Source: Luzula sylvatica
Taxonomy: Eukaryota; Streptophyta; Magnoliopsida; Poales; Juncaceae
Length of the DNA stretch: 64,000 bases
Reading direction: 5' to 3'
Assembly (NCBI GenBank): GCA_946800325.1
Contig: OX326961.1
Span: 11,840,215 to 11,904,214, forward strand
Shown: one piece after another, positions 1-10,933 of the stretch
How positions within the stretch are numbered: the stretch's first letter is position 1
Layout: each line of letters starts with the position of its first letter
Program-made: the position numbers and the translations under genes
The notes under the pieces: model-generated
What the model saw: only the letters and a program-made list of their open reading frames with translations
Told to the model about the DNA's origin: nothing
Database searches by the model: none

Positions 1-621
1 TGAGAAAGCTCGAAACTTGAACTCTAATTGATGAAATTGATCTGTGGGATAGGTTCAGGGGATGGGTGATGAGGTGTTGAGAGTGTGAATTGAGATGGAG
101 GTGGGGGGAGGGGGGAGATTGGGTGATGACTTGACTGTGGTGAACTGGTTCTGAGAAAGCTCGAAGAACCAGCTCAAGTCACTGATGGAGGAGGATGAGG
201 AGAGTGTCGTGAGAGTGAGAGAAGAGAGATTGAGGGCTTTGAAGCCCTCAGAATGGGTACCTTCAACCTAGCTTGGCCATGACAGGGGTTTAAATAGGCG
301 AGATTGCACCGGATTTCATCGAGTTTTTGATCAAATTGAGAGGAGAGGATGATCATGTGGGTCCCATACAGTGCCACTATGGCCATGGAGACGAGAGGAG
401 GGCGTTAGGGAGGTCGTACGAAGCTCTGGAGGCGAGGGAAGTCGTTACGAACGCGAGATCGACTGTTTAAGATCATCTCCAGTGAATTTCAGAGAAATAA
501 TTGCAGGGAGAAATCTCTTCTTTATTTACTTCAATAATTGTAAAATGGAGGATATCGTTTAGTCGGAATGGAGAGAAAGAGAGGCGGGATAAATCTGTTT
601 GAGGTTTGTTTTGTGGGCGAT
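1..621. other. Left edge, no coding gene seen; weak minus-strand promoter-like signal
   Basis: No convincing coding exon is visible. On the minus strand a TATA-like CTATTTAAAC lies near 289-297. It is followed (towards position 1) by a CT-rich, ATG-poor stretch that resembles a plant 5' leader. A gene could therefore start here and run off the window, but no coding part can be shown. Confidence 0.25.
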
Positions 622-770
622 GCTACAGTCCCTCCCTCCCTCACTCCCAAATTCCCTCCCTGAGTCACTGACATGTGGACCCCACACCCATTTTCACAAA
701 AATTAATATATGTGGGACCCACATGTCAGCCACCCTAGGGATGGGATATGGGAGGGAGGGAGGGAGTGGC
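622..770. mobile_element. Short hairpin MITE with C/G-rich arms
   Basis: Two arms (622-686 and 711-770) are imperfect inverted repeats around a loop of about 24 bp. The outer parts are CCCTCCCTCCC and GGGAGGGAGGG. The inner parts are TGACATGTGGACCCCACA and TGTGGGACCCACATGTCA. The whole could fold into one long hairpin, as many miniature inverted-repeat elements do. I did not find a clear target-site duplication, so the superfamily is open. Confidence 0.6.
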
Positions 771-2278
771 TTGAGCTTTACCGTTGTTTTGTATACAACT
801 TCAATCATTTTTTTAGTATCAAATGGGTATGTTTGATATTATATTTCTTTATTTTATTGTTGTGTACAACTTCAATCACTTTTACGGATATGTGATATTT
901 TGACCTTTTGTGTCAAATTAAATTTGAATTTGGCACATTTACCGTGATAAAAAATTCATTTAATAGAGATATATAAACATATGATAATTTTTGATGTTAT
1001 AAGTTATAAGACAAAAATAACATATCATTATTTTTTTCATTTATAAAGAAAATGTTATAATAAAATTCTTTCTTGTGAAATTTGTATCTGATATAGTTGA
1101 GATTATCTGTTTCTTAGATTTATGATAAAATATAACATATTATGATATTAATTTATAACTTGTCATTAACATAATAATTTACCCAAAGCAACACATAGTA
1201 GTCAACAACAAAAAATTTAATCGAACAAAGATATAATGAGTTGTGAATAATATTATGATCATTTTTACTACATTCTAGTCACAAACAATATAAAAAGATT
1301 TGTTAAAAATATGATATGATTTATATGAGATTATCTATTATTTTTGTTTAGGAAATCATACTTGTATACAAGATTTCATCACAACATCCTCAATTTCCTA
1401 ATTAACACAATTAATTAACATGATAATCAACAAAAAAAAAATACTCAGTTAACAATTAACTAATGTTAATTAGGAATTATTAATTTAGGCTTGCGTTTAA
1501 ATTTTGACATGAATTAAAAATAAAATTATCATTTCAAGTTTAAATTTCTCGTTCCCTGTAATATTATTTCATATTAATATCATTACCCATTGCAAATTAT
1601 AAATGACTTATATAAAAAATTATTCTCATAAATTTGGACTTAAGTTTTTTAATAATCACAACATTTTTATCATGTTTCTAATAACAATCAAAAGCTTGAA
1701 CCTAATAGATAGGTCATTCTAGATGATAAGTTTTATGCAGTAAACATAGTAAATTAAGAACTAAAAGTATCACCAATGGCCCAATAGGCTAGTGATTGAG
1801 TACTAAAATCAATAACAACAATTTTACTAATTATGACACGAACACAAAATCATACTTGCCACATTATTATGTAATTCTTGAAATGAATGAAAACAAATAT
1901 TTGCACCGTGAAAAGCAACAAATGAACTAATAAAAACACAAATCAATGTGTATTCTACAATCATGGATCCAATTAGAGATAATAAGTAGGTCTCTCATTA
2001 TGGACAAAAGGATTAGAAGTAGTGATCCAGTTCTAATTTGACTATTTTTAACAACACAAAAAAGTCTTTTAATCACTATTTAAACCCCCCTCCATTTCCT
2101 CCTTTTTTTCCACTCACAAACTTGTTATTTTTTAATCTTCTTTAATTCATGTCTCTAATCATGACAAGTCTTTTAATCTCTCTTTTCAATTTTTTCATCT
2201 TTGTCATTCGGACAACAAGTAGACATAATTGTAATTATGCCAAGTGTTTATTATTCCCGGGGAGGAAATCGGAAAGGG
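771..2278. other. AT-rich intergenic sequence
   Basis: No gene, RNA or well-bounded repeat is seen. Short stretches near 1400-1500 (TTAATTAACATGATAAT-like) resemble the arms of the MITE families described at 19810 and 37340, but no paired arm could be defined. Confidence 0.5.
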
Positions 2279-2281
2279 TTA

Positions 2282-2662
2282 GGGAGCGTTTGGTTCGTGT
2301 TTTAAAATTACTATGTATTGGCATCCGTTTTAATTTATTTCATTCTCATGTTTGGTTAAGACATCAGGTAATAAAATAACGTCATACACGATGCCCATGA
2401 ACATATTTCATGAAAATATGATTATCACCAAAATTGATGATTTTTTTTTTATTCCCATGAACAGTCTATTTCGTCAAATATTAAAAACTAAAATTATTCC
2501 AAAAAAAATATTTATTTCACACAGTTTCTAAATTTGTAGGAAAATAAAATGCATCAGCTAAACATGACTATTGTATATGTCACGAAATATTATTTCAAGA
2601 AATAGAATTTCTTGACATATAATATTTCAAGGCATATTTCAAAACTCGAACCAAAATGTCCC
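2282..2662. mobile_element. Tourist/Harbinger-like MITE with TTA target duplication
   Basis: The left end GGGAGCGTTTGGTTCG and the right end CGAACCAAAATGTCCC are inverted repeats. Both are flanked by TTA (2279-2281 and 2663-2665). A 3-bp TTA duplication and GGG...GTTTGGTTC termini are the known signature of PIF/Harbinger-derived Tourist elements. The 381-bp body has no transposase. It lies about 120 bp beyond the stop codon of the KOKOPELLI-like gene and may overlap that gene's 3' UTR. Confidence 0.75.
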
Positions 2663-2783
2663 TTAATTCTTTCCTTTTGATATTAGCGGGTTAACATGTA
2701 TGGATCCGACAAGGGTTTAAAAACAAAGACAAATAAAGTATGAGTGGTTTTAGGAGGGGATATGCGTTAAAACATGTCTTGAA

Positions 2784-4391
2784 CTAATGTTTTTGATGGT
2801 TTTTGAAAGAAACCTTTCTTCCGCTATTAAACCCCAGGCTAAGACGTGACTTCTTGCCATCGGTTAATTTCACACCGCCTCTTTTCTTAAACCTGTGCCA
2901 CCAATGCAATTTCTTCGTCTTATCACGACCCCTCTTAGCTCCCGTAACTTTCTTCCTCTTCTTTCTATTACCCCGAAGGTGGCTAATCACAGTACTAAAC
3001 AATTCCCTCATATGATGATGCTGATCTGGCATGATCTTCACCGCTCGTTCGCTCGATCGATGGATCGTCCCTTTGAGAAACTTCCATGGCGATTTGTGCT
3101 TGTGGTCCCCTTCGTTATCTCCCTCTTCCTCGCCGCTTGAACCATGGTGATGGTGGTGGTGATGATGATGATGGTGAAAGACTACTGCAAGTTTGTTTTT
3201 TAACCTCTTAAACCGAGATTCTTTCGTCTCTTCCTTCTCGTTCTCTTGTTCTTTCTCGTGCTTCTTTTTAATACTATCTTTCTTATTGTTATGATGACTA
3301 GGCGTCTTTGGCGGCGTTTTATAATCATGTTGGCGCGGTGGCTTTGTCATCCTAGTCAGCGCTTTATTATCAGGTTCATTTGGTAGATTCACCGGACTTT
3401 TTGAAAGACGGCTAGGGTAGGGCCTTTTTGCAATTGGTACGGTTGGTAATGAACCAATATCACGACTAGAATGCGAACACGAGTCAGACGGACTAGTCTT
3501 ACTCTCCGATAGAGATTCTCTAGATTTTCCTTTCTCGTTCATTATCTTTCTGGCATGTAGGGCCATCTTGTCAGAGTTTTCATACTTTTTGATTTTTTCG
3601 GTTCGGGTACGTTTCTGTGCGGTGTTGTATATGCCAGATAATTTCTCTTTATGTTTGTCTTTTGAAATTGCGTTTGTTTTTGTTGTCCTGTCAGGAGAAA
3701 CCATCGATCTGCACGGGGCACGGTTTTTGATGCACGGGGATTGGTTACTGTACCGACTTTTGAAAGAGAGTTGTGGGTTGAGTTTATGGAAAGATGGGAT
3801 AGGGGTAAAATTGGTATTAGTTTTGAGACCAGTTCGAGATTCGTTCTGGTCTGATAATGGAGGAGTTATGATCGAACCTGGTAGAACCTGTAATAGGAGA
3901 AAAAATGTTTACCGAAATGTAAATGAAGCAAAATTAATGGACTAAGAAGGAAAATAGTCTGAGTAATTACCATGGCTTGTCGTTTGAGAGTTTGTTGCGT
4001 AGCCTCGTCAAGCAGCTTCATTAAAAAAGCTCTTGATTTGTCATCTAGCTGTAAAAAGAAAATACGCGATAGCGTAATTATAATCAAGATATTTGATTTT
4101 AATAAGTATCAATCCAGGGAGCCCCAACATTCTTACAAAAAAAAATTAAAATTAGGCAAGAGAATTACAATTTCTTGAATAGATTCAGGAGAGGAGTTCG
4201 TATCAAGAAGTCCGTACAACTTCTTGAGTGTTTGAAGATCAGAAATCGCATCGCTTTCCTTCATCCCATCTACTAAAACGAAAACAAAAATTGAAAAAAT
4301 CGATATAAATTAGTGAATTAATATTTGGGAATACATCAACTTCACAAATTTAACCTTGGTTTGGAAGAGTCCAAGATGTCGAAGTTTCCAT
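2784..4391 (-). CDS. KOKOPELLI-like basic protein, 4 exons, 439 aa
   Basis: Exons on the minus strand are 4391-4355, 4269-4169, 4048-3971 and 3887-2784. All junctions are GT-AG and the phases join into one frame of 439 codons plus stop. The N-terminal part (about 18-72) is the conserved-looking portion, with LQTLKKLYGLL followed by LDDKSRAFLMKLLDEATQQ, predicted helical. The rest is Ser/Lys/Arg-rich and probably disordered. It has an 11-residue His run (about 310-320) encoded by an ATG/GTG-type triplet tract, and a basic tail with a WWHRFKKR motif (about 401-408). The helical block and the WHRF-type tail remind me of plant KOKOPELLI proteins, which act in sperm cells during double fertilization in Arabidopsis. 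That match is from memory. A TATA box lies about 80 bp upstream. The gene model is strong; the family name is less so. Confidence 0.6.
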
Positions 4392-4468
4392 TACTCCTTT
4401 AGTATATATCTCACGCCCTACAGTGGCAAAGTGTGAGAGAGAGTTTGGTTCAGTTTAATGGCGCGGGG

Positions 4469-4478
4469 TTATATATTC
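4469..4478 (-). promoter_or_regulatory. TATA box of the KOKOPELLI-like gene
   Basis: The minus strand reads GAATATATAACCCC about 80 bp upstream of the start codon at 4391. This leaves a leader of roughly 50 bp, which is a usual plant arrangement. Confidence 0.45.
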
Positions 4479-4967
4479 AGCCCCCAAAATTCCAAAACTC
4501 GTCAAGACATTTTTTGGAGTTTGGGGAGCCAAGTATATTTTCCCTTTAATGCGTATAAAAGATGCGACTTCAGTCGTAATGATCATATTACAATTTATTA
4601 TTTCGTAATGATATAAGAATAAGAATATGGTTCCATAATAACTACTTGGTAACGAATGATTATTAAAAAAATGCCAGCCCAGCCCATTATTCCCTTCACC
4701 TCCCTGGGCTGGCAACTCTTCTCCCTAATTTGCCCCAATCCCTTCTCGGCTCCGCTCGCTCAGAATGTCTCACGTCTCCACCTCACGCCTCGCCTCGCCT
4801 CGCCTCCCCTCAGCTCAGTGTCTCACGCCCCCTAATCTACGAGAAGCTTTCTACGGCAGAAGAAAAGTACCGCCATCGAGAATTTTTCATGAAATGAAAA
4901 TTGGGCGTCATTCCATTCGCGCCACTCCAAAATCAGACCAATTTTGGGCTTAACCCCACATCTCGTC

Positions 4968-5540
4968 TATAAATTCGTCTCGCCTGGCTTTGATTCCCTC
5001 ACGGAATTGGTTAGTTTTCTAGTTAGTAATTTTTATTCTATTTTTTTTTTTTTTGTCATTTCTTTCTTGACAGATTACGTCCTTGTTTAAAATTGTGGGA
5101 AAACGGAGTTAATTCAATTTTTGAGAGATTTGTTTAGTAATTCTCATGCTTAGTAATTGTTGACAGATTTGGTTAATTTAGAAAAAAAAATTACACTTAT
5201 AGATACATCATCTCAAATCTTATTTGTTGGTTTATTTTTTATAAATACATCATCTCAATTTTATTCTAGTTCATGTCATTTAACCCAATTTCATGTTTAC
5301 ATCTTGGTCTCGCCCAATTAGGAATGGTTTCCTGAGTTGTCTTTGATGAGTTTATAGGGTATTTGTTCACTGATTATTTACACTGCAATTCATATATAAA
5401 TAATGTTGTTTTGAAAAAAACAGAATTAGTTTGGTAGAAACAAGTAAATGAAATGATATTATTTCCTGTAATTTATCAGGAGCAATCGAAATGTTTGACA
5501 CATGCATCGGGAAGAAAGACGCGAGGGAGATCAAAATTAG
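4968..5540 (+). other. Possible orphan promoter and first exons of a gene that does not continue
   Basis: A TATAAA (4968-4973) sits next to a C-rich stretch (4700-4960) that is unusual for this AT-rich region. Further on, 5480-5540 looks like an exon. It has acceptor ATTTATCAG, an ATG at 5491 opening MFDTCIGKKDAREIKI, and a GT donor at 5541. I could not find convincing downstream exons before the MATH-BTB gene. It may be a decayed gene, a non-coding transcript or chance. Confidence 0.25.
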
Positions 5541-6919
5541 GTTATCTTGTTACTATATTTTATATTAATTTATTTCGTAAGATTATAGCTTGATTTATTA
5601 ATTCATTTAGGGGCTGTTTTGCAAATTTCAGGATGATGTGTTTTCGGTTATGCAGGGGGCTTTTTTGAATTTGGGTTGTTTTGCTGAGTTTTAGTAATTC
5701 AGGGACTTGTTTGGATATACTTGGTAATTCAGGGTTAAATTGAAGTGTTACTTATACATTGTGTTCAAAAAGGACATTTTCAAATTTTAATATATACAAA
5801 ATTGGTTGATTACTAAATACATTGCATATTAGGATCAATGTATCATTTTCATTGTTAATTTACATTTTCTCAATATACTAATATTAGTGTCAATTTAATA
5901 TTTTCAGACTCATAATACTATTTCCATGACCAGTATACTAGTTTCATTGTCATTATAGCATTTTCAAGGTCAATATATCATTACTGGGTGAATATATCAT
6001 TTCCAAGATCAACAATATACTATTTGTTTTTTGTTTTTTGTTTTTTAAGTACTATTAGTATAATATGCAAATTTACACTGGATTTGTTTGTTTAAAATGA
6101 ATTAATTTGATGAATTATAGCGGAATGGTACCAGTTTAAATTGTTATAGTACCAGTTTGACTTTAATTTAAGGAGTTGAAGAATAATGTTAGTTTGAAAA
6201 AAGCCGAAGCTTGGGCCCGCATAGGTTTAAATTGTTCTTTTTCTGAAAAAGAAAACCATGGATTATTTTTGAGTATTTTTCAAATGATGATGGAGCCACA
6301 AAACCAATATGATTTTGGGAAATTTTGTTATTATTCCCTAATGGTTTATGAATAATTAATATAGAATTTATTTGTTCTGTTATTTATGTAATATGTATAT
6401 TTTGTTTGTTTGTATCTAATTGTTGGTGTAATACCTAACTTTTAAAGAAGATTAATTATTTCATATTTTAGCAGTTTATTATTGTAAGTTGTGTATTGTT
6501 AATATATAGTGTATACGTACATTTTTTGAATCTCACTAAAATATTTCATAAAAAAATTCACGTCATTAATAAAAAGACGACAACATTGTTTCAGGTGAAG
6601 GGTAATCTATTGCTTTTAAAATCCCTGCCGTTACTATGTTCTCTTTTTAAAACATACTTAGAAATTAGAAATATATTATCAAAAAATATATACTTAGAAG
6701 TAAGAACTAATATTCAAATCTAAATTACTCGTTCATAAATTAGACAAAAGTCTAAATAATAAAACTTCAAATAAACTACAAATTGCCATTTTGCGTGAAG
6801 TTAAGAAGAGCTTTGATTGTTACAGGAAAGAATGATTCCTTTTTTTCAGACAAAATCCTTTGATATTATATAAATATCAAAAAGTAATATCAAAACCTTT
6901 ATTTGTAAGTTAACTCCAC
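5541..6919. other. Intergenic, with degenerate short tandem repeats
   Basis: No gene is seen. Between about 5780 and 6020 a degenerate unit of roughly 30-35 bp recurs (CATTTTCA...GTCAATATA variants). It looks like an old AT-rich minisatellite. The rest is AT-rich sequence without recognised structure. Confidence 0.4.
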
Positions 6920-6925
6920 CACGTG
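6920..6925 (+). promoter_or_regulatory. G-box / ABRE-like element upstream of the MATH-BTB gene
   Basis: The palindrome CACGTG within CCACGTGT lies about 130 bp upstream of the MATH-BTB start. CACGTG is the core bound by plant bHLH and bZIP factors, and ACGTGT is an ABRE core. Function here is inferred only from sequence and position. Confidence 0.4.
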
Positions 6926-7055
6926 TATTGGTTCAAGATAATATATCAAAAACTAAACTAGGTCAAAATCAAATGGCTTTAAACATAAATAAATTCCTTC
7001 TTTTTCTTAATCACAAATCAAACATTTTATCAAGAAGGCCATAATTATATCAAAA

Positions 7056-8207
7056 ATGCCCTCGGCAAGCTGTAATCGCATGGACTTCACGTACCAATCC
7101 TCGACTAGCATCGCTAAGATGGCAACTGGATCATACCTATACAAAGTCAAATACTCCCAAATCAAAGATATCGGTATAGGTAATTTCTTTGTCTCCCCAA
7201 ATTTCGATATTGGAGGTTTAAAATGGTATATCAAATGTTATCCCGAAGGATATTATACGAACGATAACGGTAAATATTTATCCCTATACTTGTCGTCCGC
7301 GAGCGAAACTGAAGTAAACGTGATTTTCGAGTTTTGTTTGTTGGATCAGAAAGGGAAACCATCAACATCGTTTCGTAGTAAAAATACGCATACTTTTCGA
7401 AGATCGGGTAAATACAAGGGTTGGTCCAAGTTCGTAAAAAGAGATGAGCTCGAAACATGTCTACAAGATGAATATTTTGAGGTTATTTGTAGCATTACAA
7501 TTTTAAGTCCAAATAATAATTATCCATTTCTGGTCGTACCGCCTTCGAATTTATCCGAGCAACTTGGTCAACTCCTGTCGAGCAAAGAGGGCTCCGACAT
7601 TATTTTCGAGGTCAAAGGAGAGATTTTTCATGCCCATAAGTTAGTATTAGGTCTTCGATCTCCGGTTTTCAAAGCAATATTATTCGGCTCAATGAAAGAA
7701 AATCATGCGAAAAGCATAATAGTCCATGATATCGAACCGATAATTTTCAAAGCGTTACTCCATTTTATATATACCGATTCGTTACCAAATGAAGAAAATT
7801 GTGACAATAATGATTATACAATAGTTACGCAGCATTTACTCGTAGCTGCAGATCGGTACGCTTTAGAAAGACTAAAATTAATCTGTCAGGAGAGGCTCTG
7901 TAGAAGCATGAGCATCGAAACAGTTGCGACCACTCTAGCTTTGGCGGAGCAGCATAATTGTTCTCAACTTAAAATTGCATGTCTTGAATTTTTCGCTTCA
8001 GGAGAAAATTACAGTCGAATTATCGCAAACGATGGATACAAGCATTTAATTGTGAGTTGTCCCTCGATTTTGAAGGAGATCGAAGAGAAACTTGAACTAT
8101 CAACCTTCTCTAACGAGTCGAATGAGCAAGATGAGTACAATAAACATGAAAAAAAATTCAGCCTGCTAAAAATGTTTGTTTGCATTTCTTTTGCAAAATT
8201 AAAATAA
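7056..8207 (+). CDS. MATH-BTB (BPM-like) substrate adaptor, intronless, 383 aa
   Basis: A MATH domain spans about residues 26-150 (YLYKVKYSQIKDIGIGNF... GGLKWYIKCYPEG... EFCLLD). A BTB/POZ domain spans about 165-283, with GSDIIFEVKGEIFHAHKLVL, RSPVFKAILFGSM, DIEPIIFKALLHFIYTD and LLVAADRYALERLK. A BACK-like helical tail follows to about 345, then a divergent Lys-rich end. Proteins of this family bind CUL3 through BTB and recruit substrates through MATH for ubiquitination, in plants including homeodomain, ERF/AP2 and MYB factors. The frame is open from the first ATG with no intron, whereas the classical Arabidopsis BPM genes have several exons. This copy may descend from a retrocopy or from an expanded intronless clade. 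Other possible starts are Met9 and Met22. Confidence 0.88.
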   Translation: MPSASCNRMDFTYQSSTSIAKMATGSYLYKVKYSQIKDIGIGNFFVSPNFDIGGLKWYIKCYPEGYYTNDNGKYLSLYLSSASETEVNVIFEFCLLDQKGKPSTSFRSKNTHTFRRSGKYKGWSKFVKRDELETCLQDEYFEVICSITILSPNNNYPFLVVPPSNLSEQLGQLLSSKEGSDIIFEVKGEIFHAHKLVLGLRSPVFKAILFGSMKENHAKSIIVHDIEPIIFKALLHFIYTDSLPNEENCDNNDYTIVTQHLLVAADRYALERLKLICQERLCRSMSIETVATTLALAEQHNCSQLKIACLEFFASGENYSRIIANDGYKHLIVSCPSILKEIEEKLELSTFSNESNEQDEYNKHEKKFSLLKMFVCISFAKLK

Positions 8208-8512
8208 ATTTTCAGCCTGCTTAATGGTGTTCTTGGTCAGATTTCATGTAAATACAATTTGTGTATTGTTTTTTGCATTTCTGTATAGTTTGTGGAAAGA
8301 GAAAAATATTCTTGATTTGCAATGTTGATTGTGAATTCTTTTGTATTTGGTTACTCTTAAAAAAATGAGTTGATAGTCAGCATAACATAAAATAATGATA
8401 AAATATATACACATGAATTATAAAAATATAATAATGTTATTAATATATTATGATATAATTATATATTAAATGATATTATTATGATATGAGTTGTACTTCT
8501 CACTAAAAAGTA

Positions 8513-8805
8513 GGGAAAATATAATATGCTCCATCATCTCACCCCGAAGTCCTTGATGAGGTGGATGAGAGGAATTAGTTGGATTTATTAACATTCTAAT
8601 TAATGGTTACTTGACACGTTTAATTGACACTTCAATTGATTTTAATACGTTAATATTAGTGCATGTTAATTGACACGTCAATTCAATTAAACGGTCAATT
8701 AACCCGTTAATTAATTCATTAAGAGTGTTAATCAATTCAATTAAATACTCTTGTCCACCTCATCAAGGATGTTCGGATGAATTTTGGGGACACCATATAT
8801 AACTC
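8513..8805. mobile_element. MULE-like MITE with a perfect 10-bp target duplication
   Basis: CTAAAAAGTA occurs directly on both sides (8503-8512 and 8806-8815). The inner ends are long inverted repeats sharing ATCCTTGATGAGGTGGA-type blocks (left about 8514-8575, right about 8751-8805). A 9-11-bp duplication and long arms point to a non-autonomous Mutator-like element. There is no transposase in the 293 bp. A related left end lies at 63646. Confidence 0.75.
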
Positions 8806-8815
8806 CTAAAAAGTA

Positions 8816-9566
8816 TTATCTTAGTGTACTCTTAGAAAACTAACTATGAAAAATGCATATTTTATAAGAATGCTTTTATATATCATGTGTCCATAGTTTA
8901 TTTTCACAGGTTCGAGATAATTAATTATAAGCAAAACTTATATAAATATAAAGCTAAGAACAATGTAAAGAAAATTACATATGAATATTTTAACATGACA
9001 AATATAATATTAAACTTAGCGTTACTGTTTTTTAAGAAAAAGTAGAAGAAAATGAAAGTACTAATTTAAAATAGTTCATTGTAATATCAAGATTTATTGT
9101 TCTCTTTTCTGATTATGTAGAATTTTTTTTTACTTTAATGTACGGAAGAGAGAAATATCATATATCATGACTATGAACATTAACAAATAATGGTAAACAT
9201 TTATTAGAGAAGAAATATGTCTTTAAGAATATTACATATAAAATCTTGTATAATGACACATAAATCTTGTATAATGACACATAAATGATTATATTTCAAT
9301 ATGTTCTGCCAAAACATATGAAATATTTCCAAAGATTCGAAGTAGATACCACTAAAACAGAGATAAAACAAGTGCAGAAATCAGACTAATAATCCACATC
9401 ACACCATTTCAAAGTTCAAAAAAGAAATGTTTTAATATCAAAAAAGAAATTAGCCCTTAGTAATATTAGTCGACGAGAAATATTCATATAATAACTCGGT
9501 GAACAAAATGAAAACATTCATGGAGTAGCGGTGTTCACCCGAGAAGGACAATAATCTAACTCGGAA
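8816..9566. other. Intergenic, with a 21-bp tandem duplication
   Basis: AT-rich sequence between the MATH-BTB gene and the 3' end of the F-box gene. A 21-bp unit is exactly doubled (9241-9261 and 9262-9282). No gene is seen. Confidence 0.5.
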
Positions 9567-9774
9567 TCATCTTAAATGTGTTTCGATCGAAACATTCTCT
9601 ATTCCCTTCAAATGCAAGTGTAGATATTCGACCAACACATCCACTTCTTCATCATTCTCACTCCATCGTTCAATCTGAATAGTCTTCAAACTGCCGCATT
9701 CGATCTCATTAGACCCTTCCAATTGAGGAAACTCGCATCTTTCCACCTATAATACAACTTTGTTAATCATTTAT

Positions 9775-9806
<32 letters not shown>

Positions 9807-10933
9807 AGGATTAGAGATGTTTCAAATTTGTACCCTGACGCGTCTTAGAGTGAGCGGCTTCAAATTAGGGGAATGATCTAGAAACATATCAATTGGGAAC
9901 AAGGTCTTGCTTATATGAATTGCATCAAGAACCAATGTCTCCAATTTGTTGAAAAGTGGCAAACCGATTGAAACTTCTTCGTACAACATATCCTTTCCGA
10001 ACAAAAAAAAGAGTATAAATATTCTAGGAAAAAATGGTTTTACATATGTTTAAATTAATGTGAAATAAAAAAACTCACCGAAACACAGGGACCCGAAAGT
10101 TCAATAGTCTTTGCATTCGAAAGGCCGCGTATCAATTTAACCTCCTCTTGATCAAAATCAGGGTCCATTTGCCATAGAGATAACTTTGCAAACTCGAGAG
10201 ATTCTAAATTCTCAAATGAAACGTGACCCATAAGAGCACCACAATTAAAATCAACCAAATTTGGCATCGAAATCCTCAACATCGTGTCATCAAGAAATAA
10301 AGAGTCCGGAATTTTCAGACTCTTCAGAGAAGAAGAACGAACTTCTTCCGTCACGAGCAACAAGCAGTCGTCGAACATTAATTCTTCGAGTATGGGGCAA
10401 CCTAACATTAGCTTCTCAATAAACTCGTCGTACAAATCAAATCTTCCAATTTTCAAGAATTTCAAACATGGTAGATTTATGATCGTTGGATTAACAATGT
10501 TGAATGTTCCATTTTCGGACCGTAAAAACATAATTTCGAGCGTTGAGCAATCGAACAAGCATGAAATGGAATTTATTAAATCCAACTTAGAGACATTAAT
10601 ATAAACCTTTTTGGGTTTCAAAGAGATGATATAATAGATCCATGTGTCGATGGTTTCAAAATCGGCTTTTTCGCAGGTGGTCCACGTGAGATTGAACACG
10701 TCTAATTGTTCGGGGAAGAGGTTGTGGTGAAGGATGGAGTTTGTGAAATTCACGAATTCGTCCACATCATCGAAATCTGATGCGTTTAAGTCGAGACGAG
10801 GCACGGATTTCCAGACATTAATCCATCTTTTGGAAAGGACGCTCGTGCGTACCGATTCCTTCGTTGTCAAGGAGGAGAGTATTTCGTGAAGCAAGCAATC
10901 TGGAAGAGAACTGATTCTTTCTGTTTTGGACAT
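9567..10933 (-). CDS. F-box/LRR protein with FBD-type C terminus, 3 exons, 397 aa
   Basis: Exons on the minus strand are 10933-10079, 9992-9834 and 9746-9567, all phase 0 and GT-AG. The F-box is at the N terminus (about 6-45: ISSLPDCLLHEILSSL, SVLSKRW). Leucine-rich repeats follow (for example LPCLKFLKIGRF, CPILEELMFDDC, SSLKSLKIP). The last exon (about 339-397) ends with the CGSLKTIQIERW...YLHLHLKGIENVSI pattern typical of the FBD module. Such proteins are SKP1-CUL1-F-box (SCF) adaptors. The family is very large and fast-evolving in plants, so no substrate can be inferred. A TA microsatellite (about 9780-9806) lies in intron 2. A possible 5' UTR intron acceptor (TTTTTTCAG on the minus strand) is near 10986. 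Confidence 0.88.

Noticed and set aside
1775..1870. Possible third SINE (GGCCCAATAGGCTAGTGATTGAG)
   Set aside because: A box A-like phrase is present but no box B, A tail or target duplication could be found.
3568..3945. 125-codon plus-strand ORF
   Set aside because: Antisense to exon 4 of the KOKOPELLI-like gene and without recognisable domains.
10284..10604. 106-codon plus-strand ORF
   Set aside because: It lies opposite exon 1 of the F-box gene and has no support of its own.
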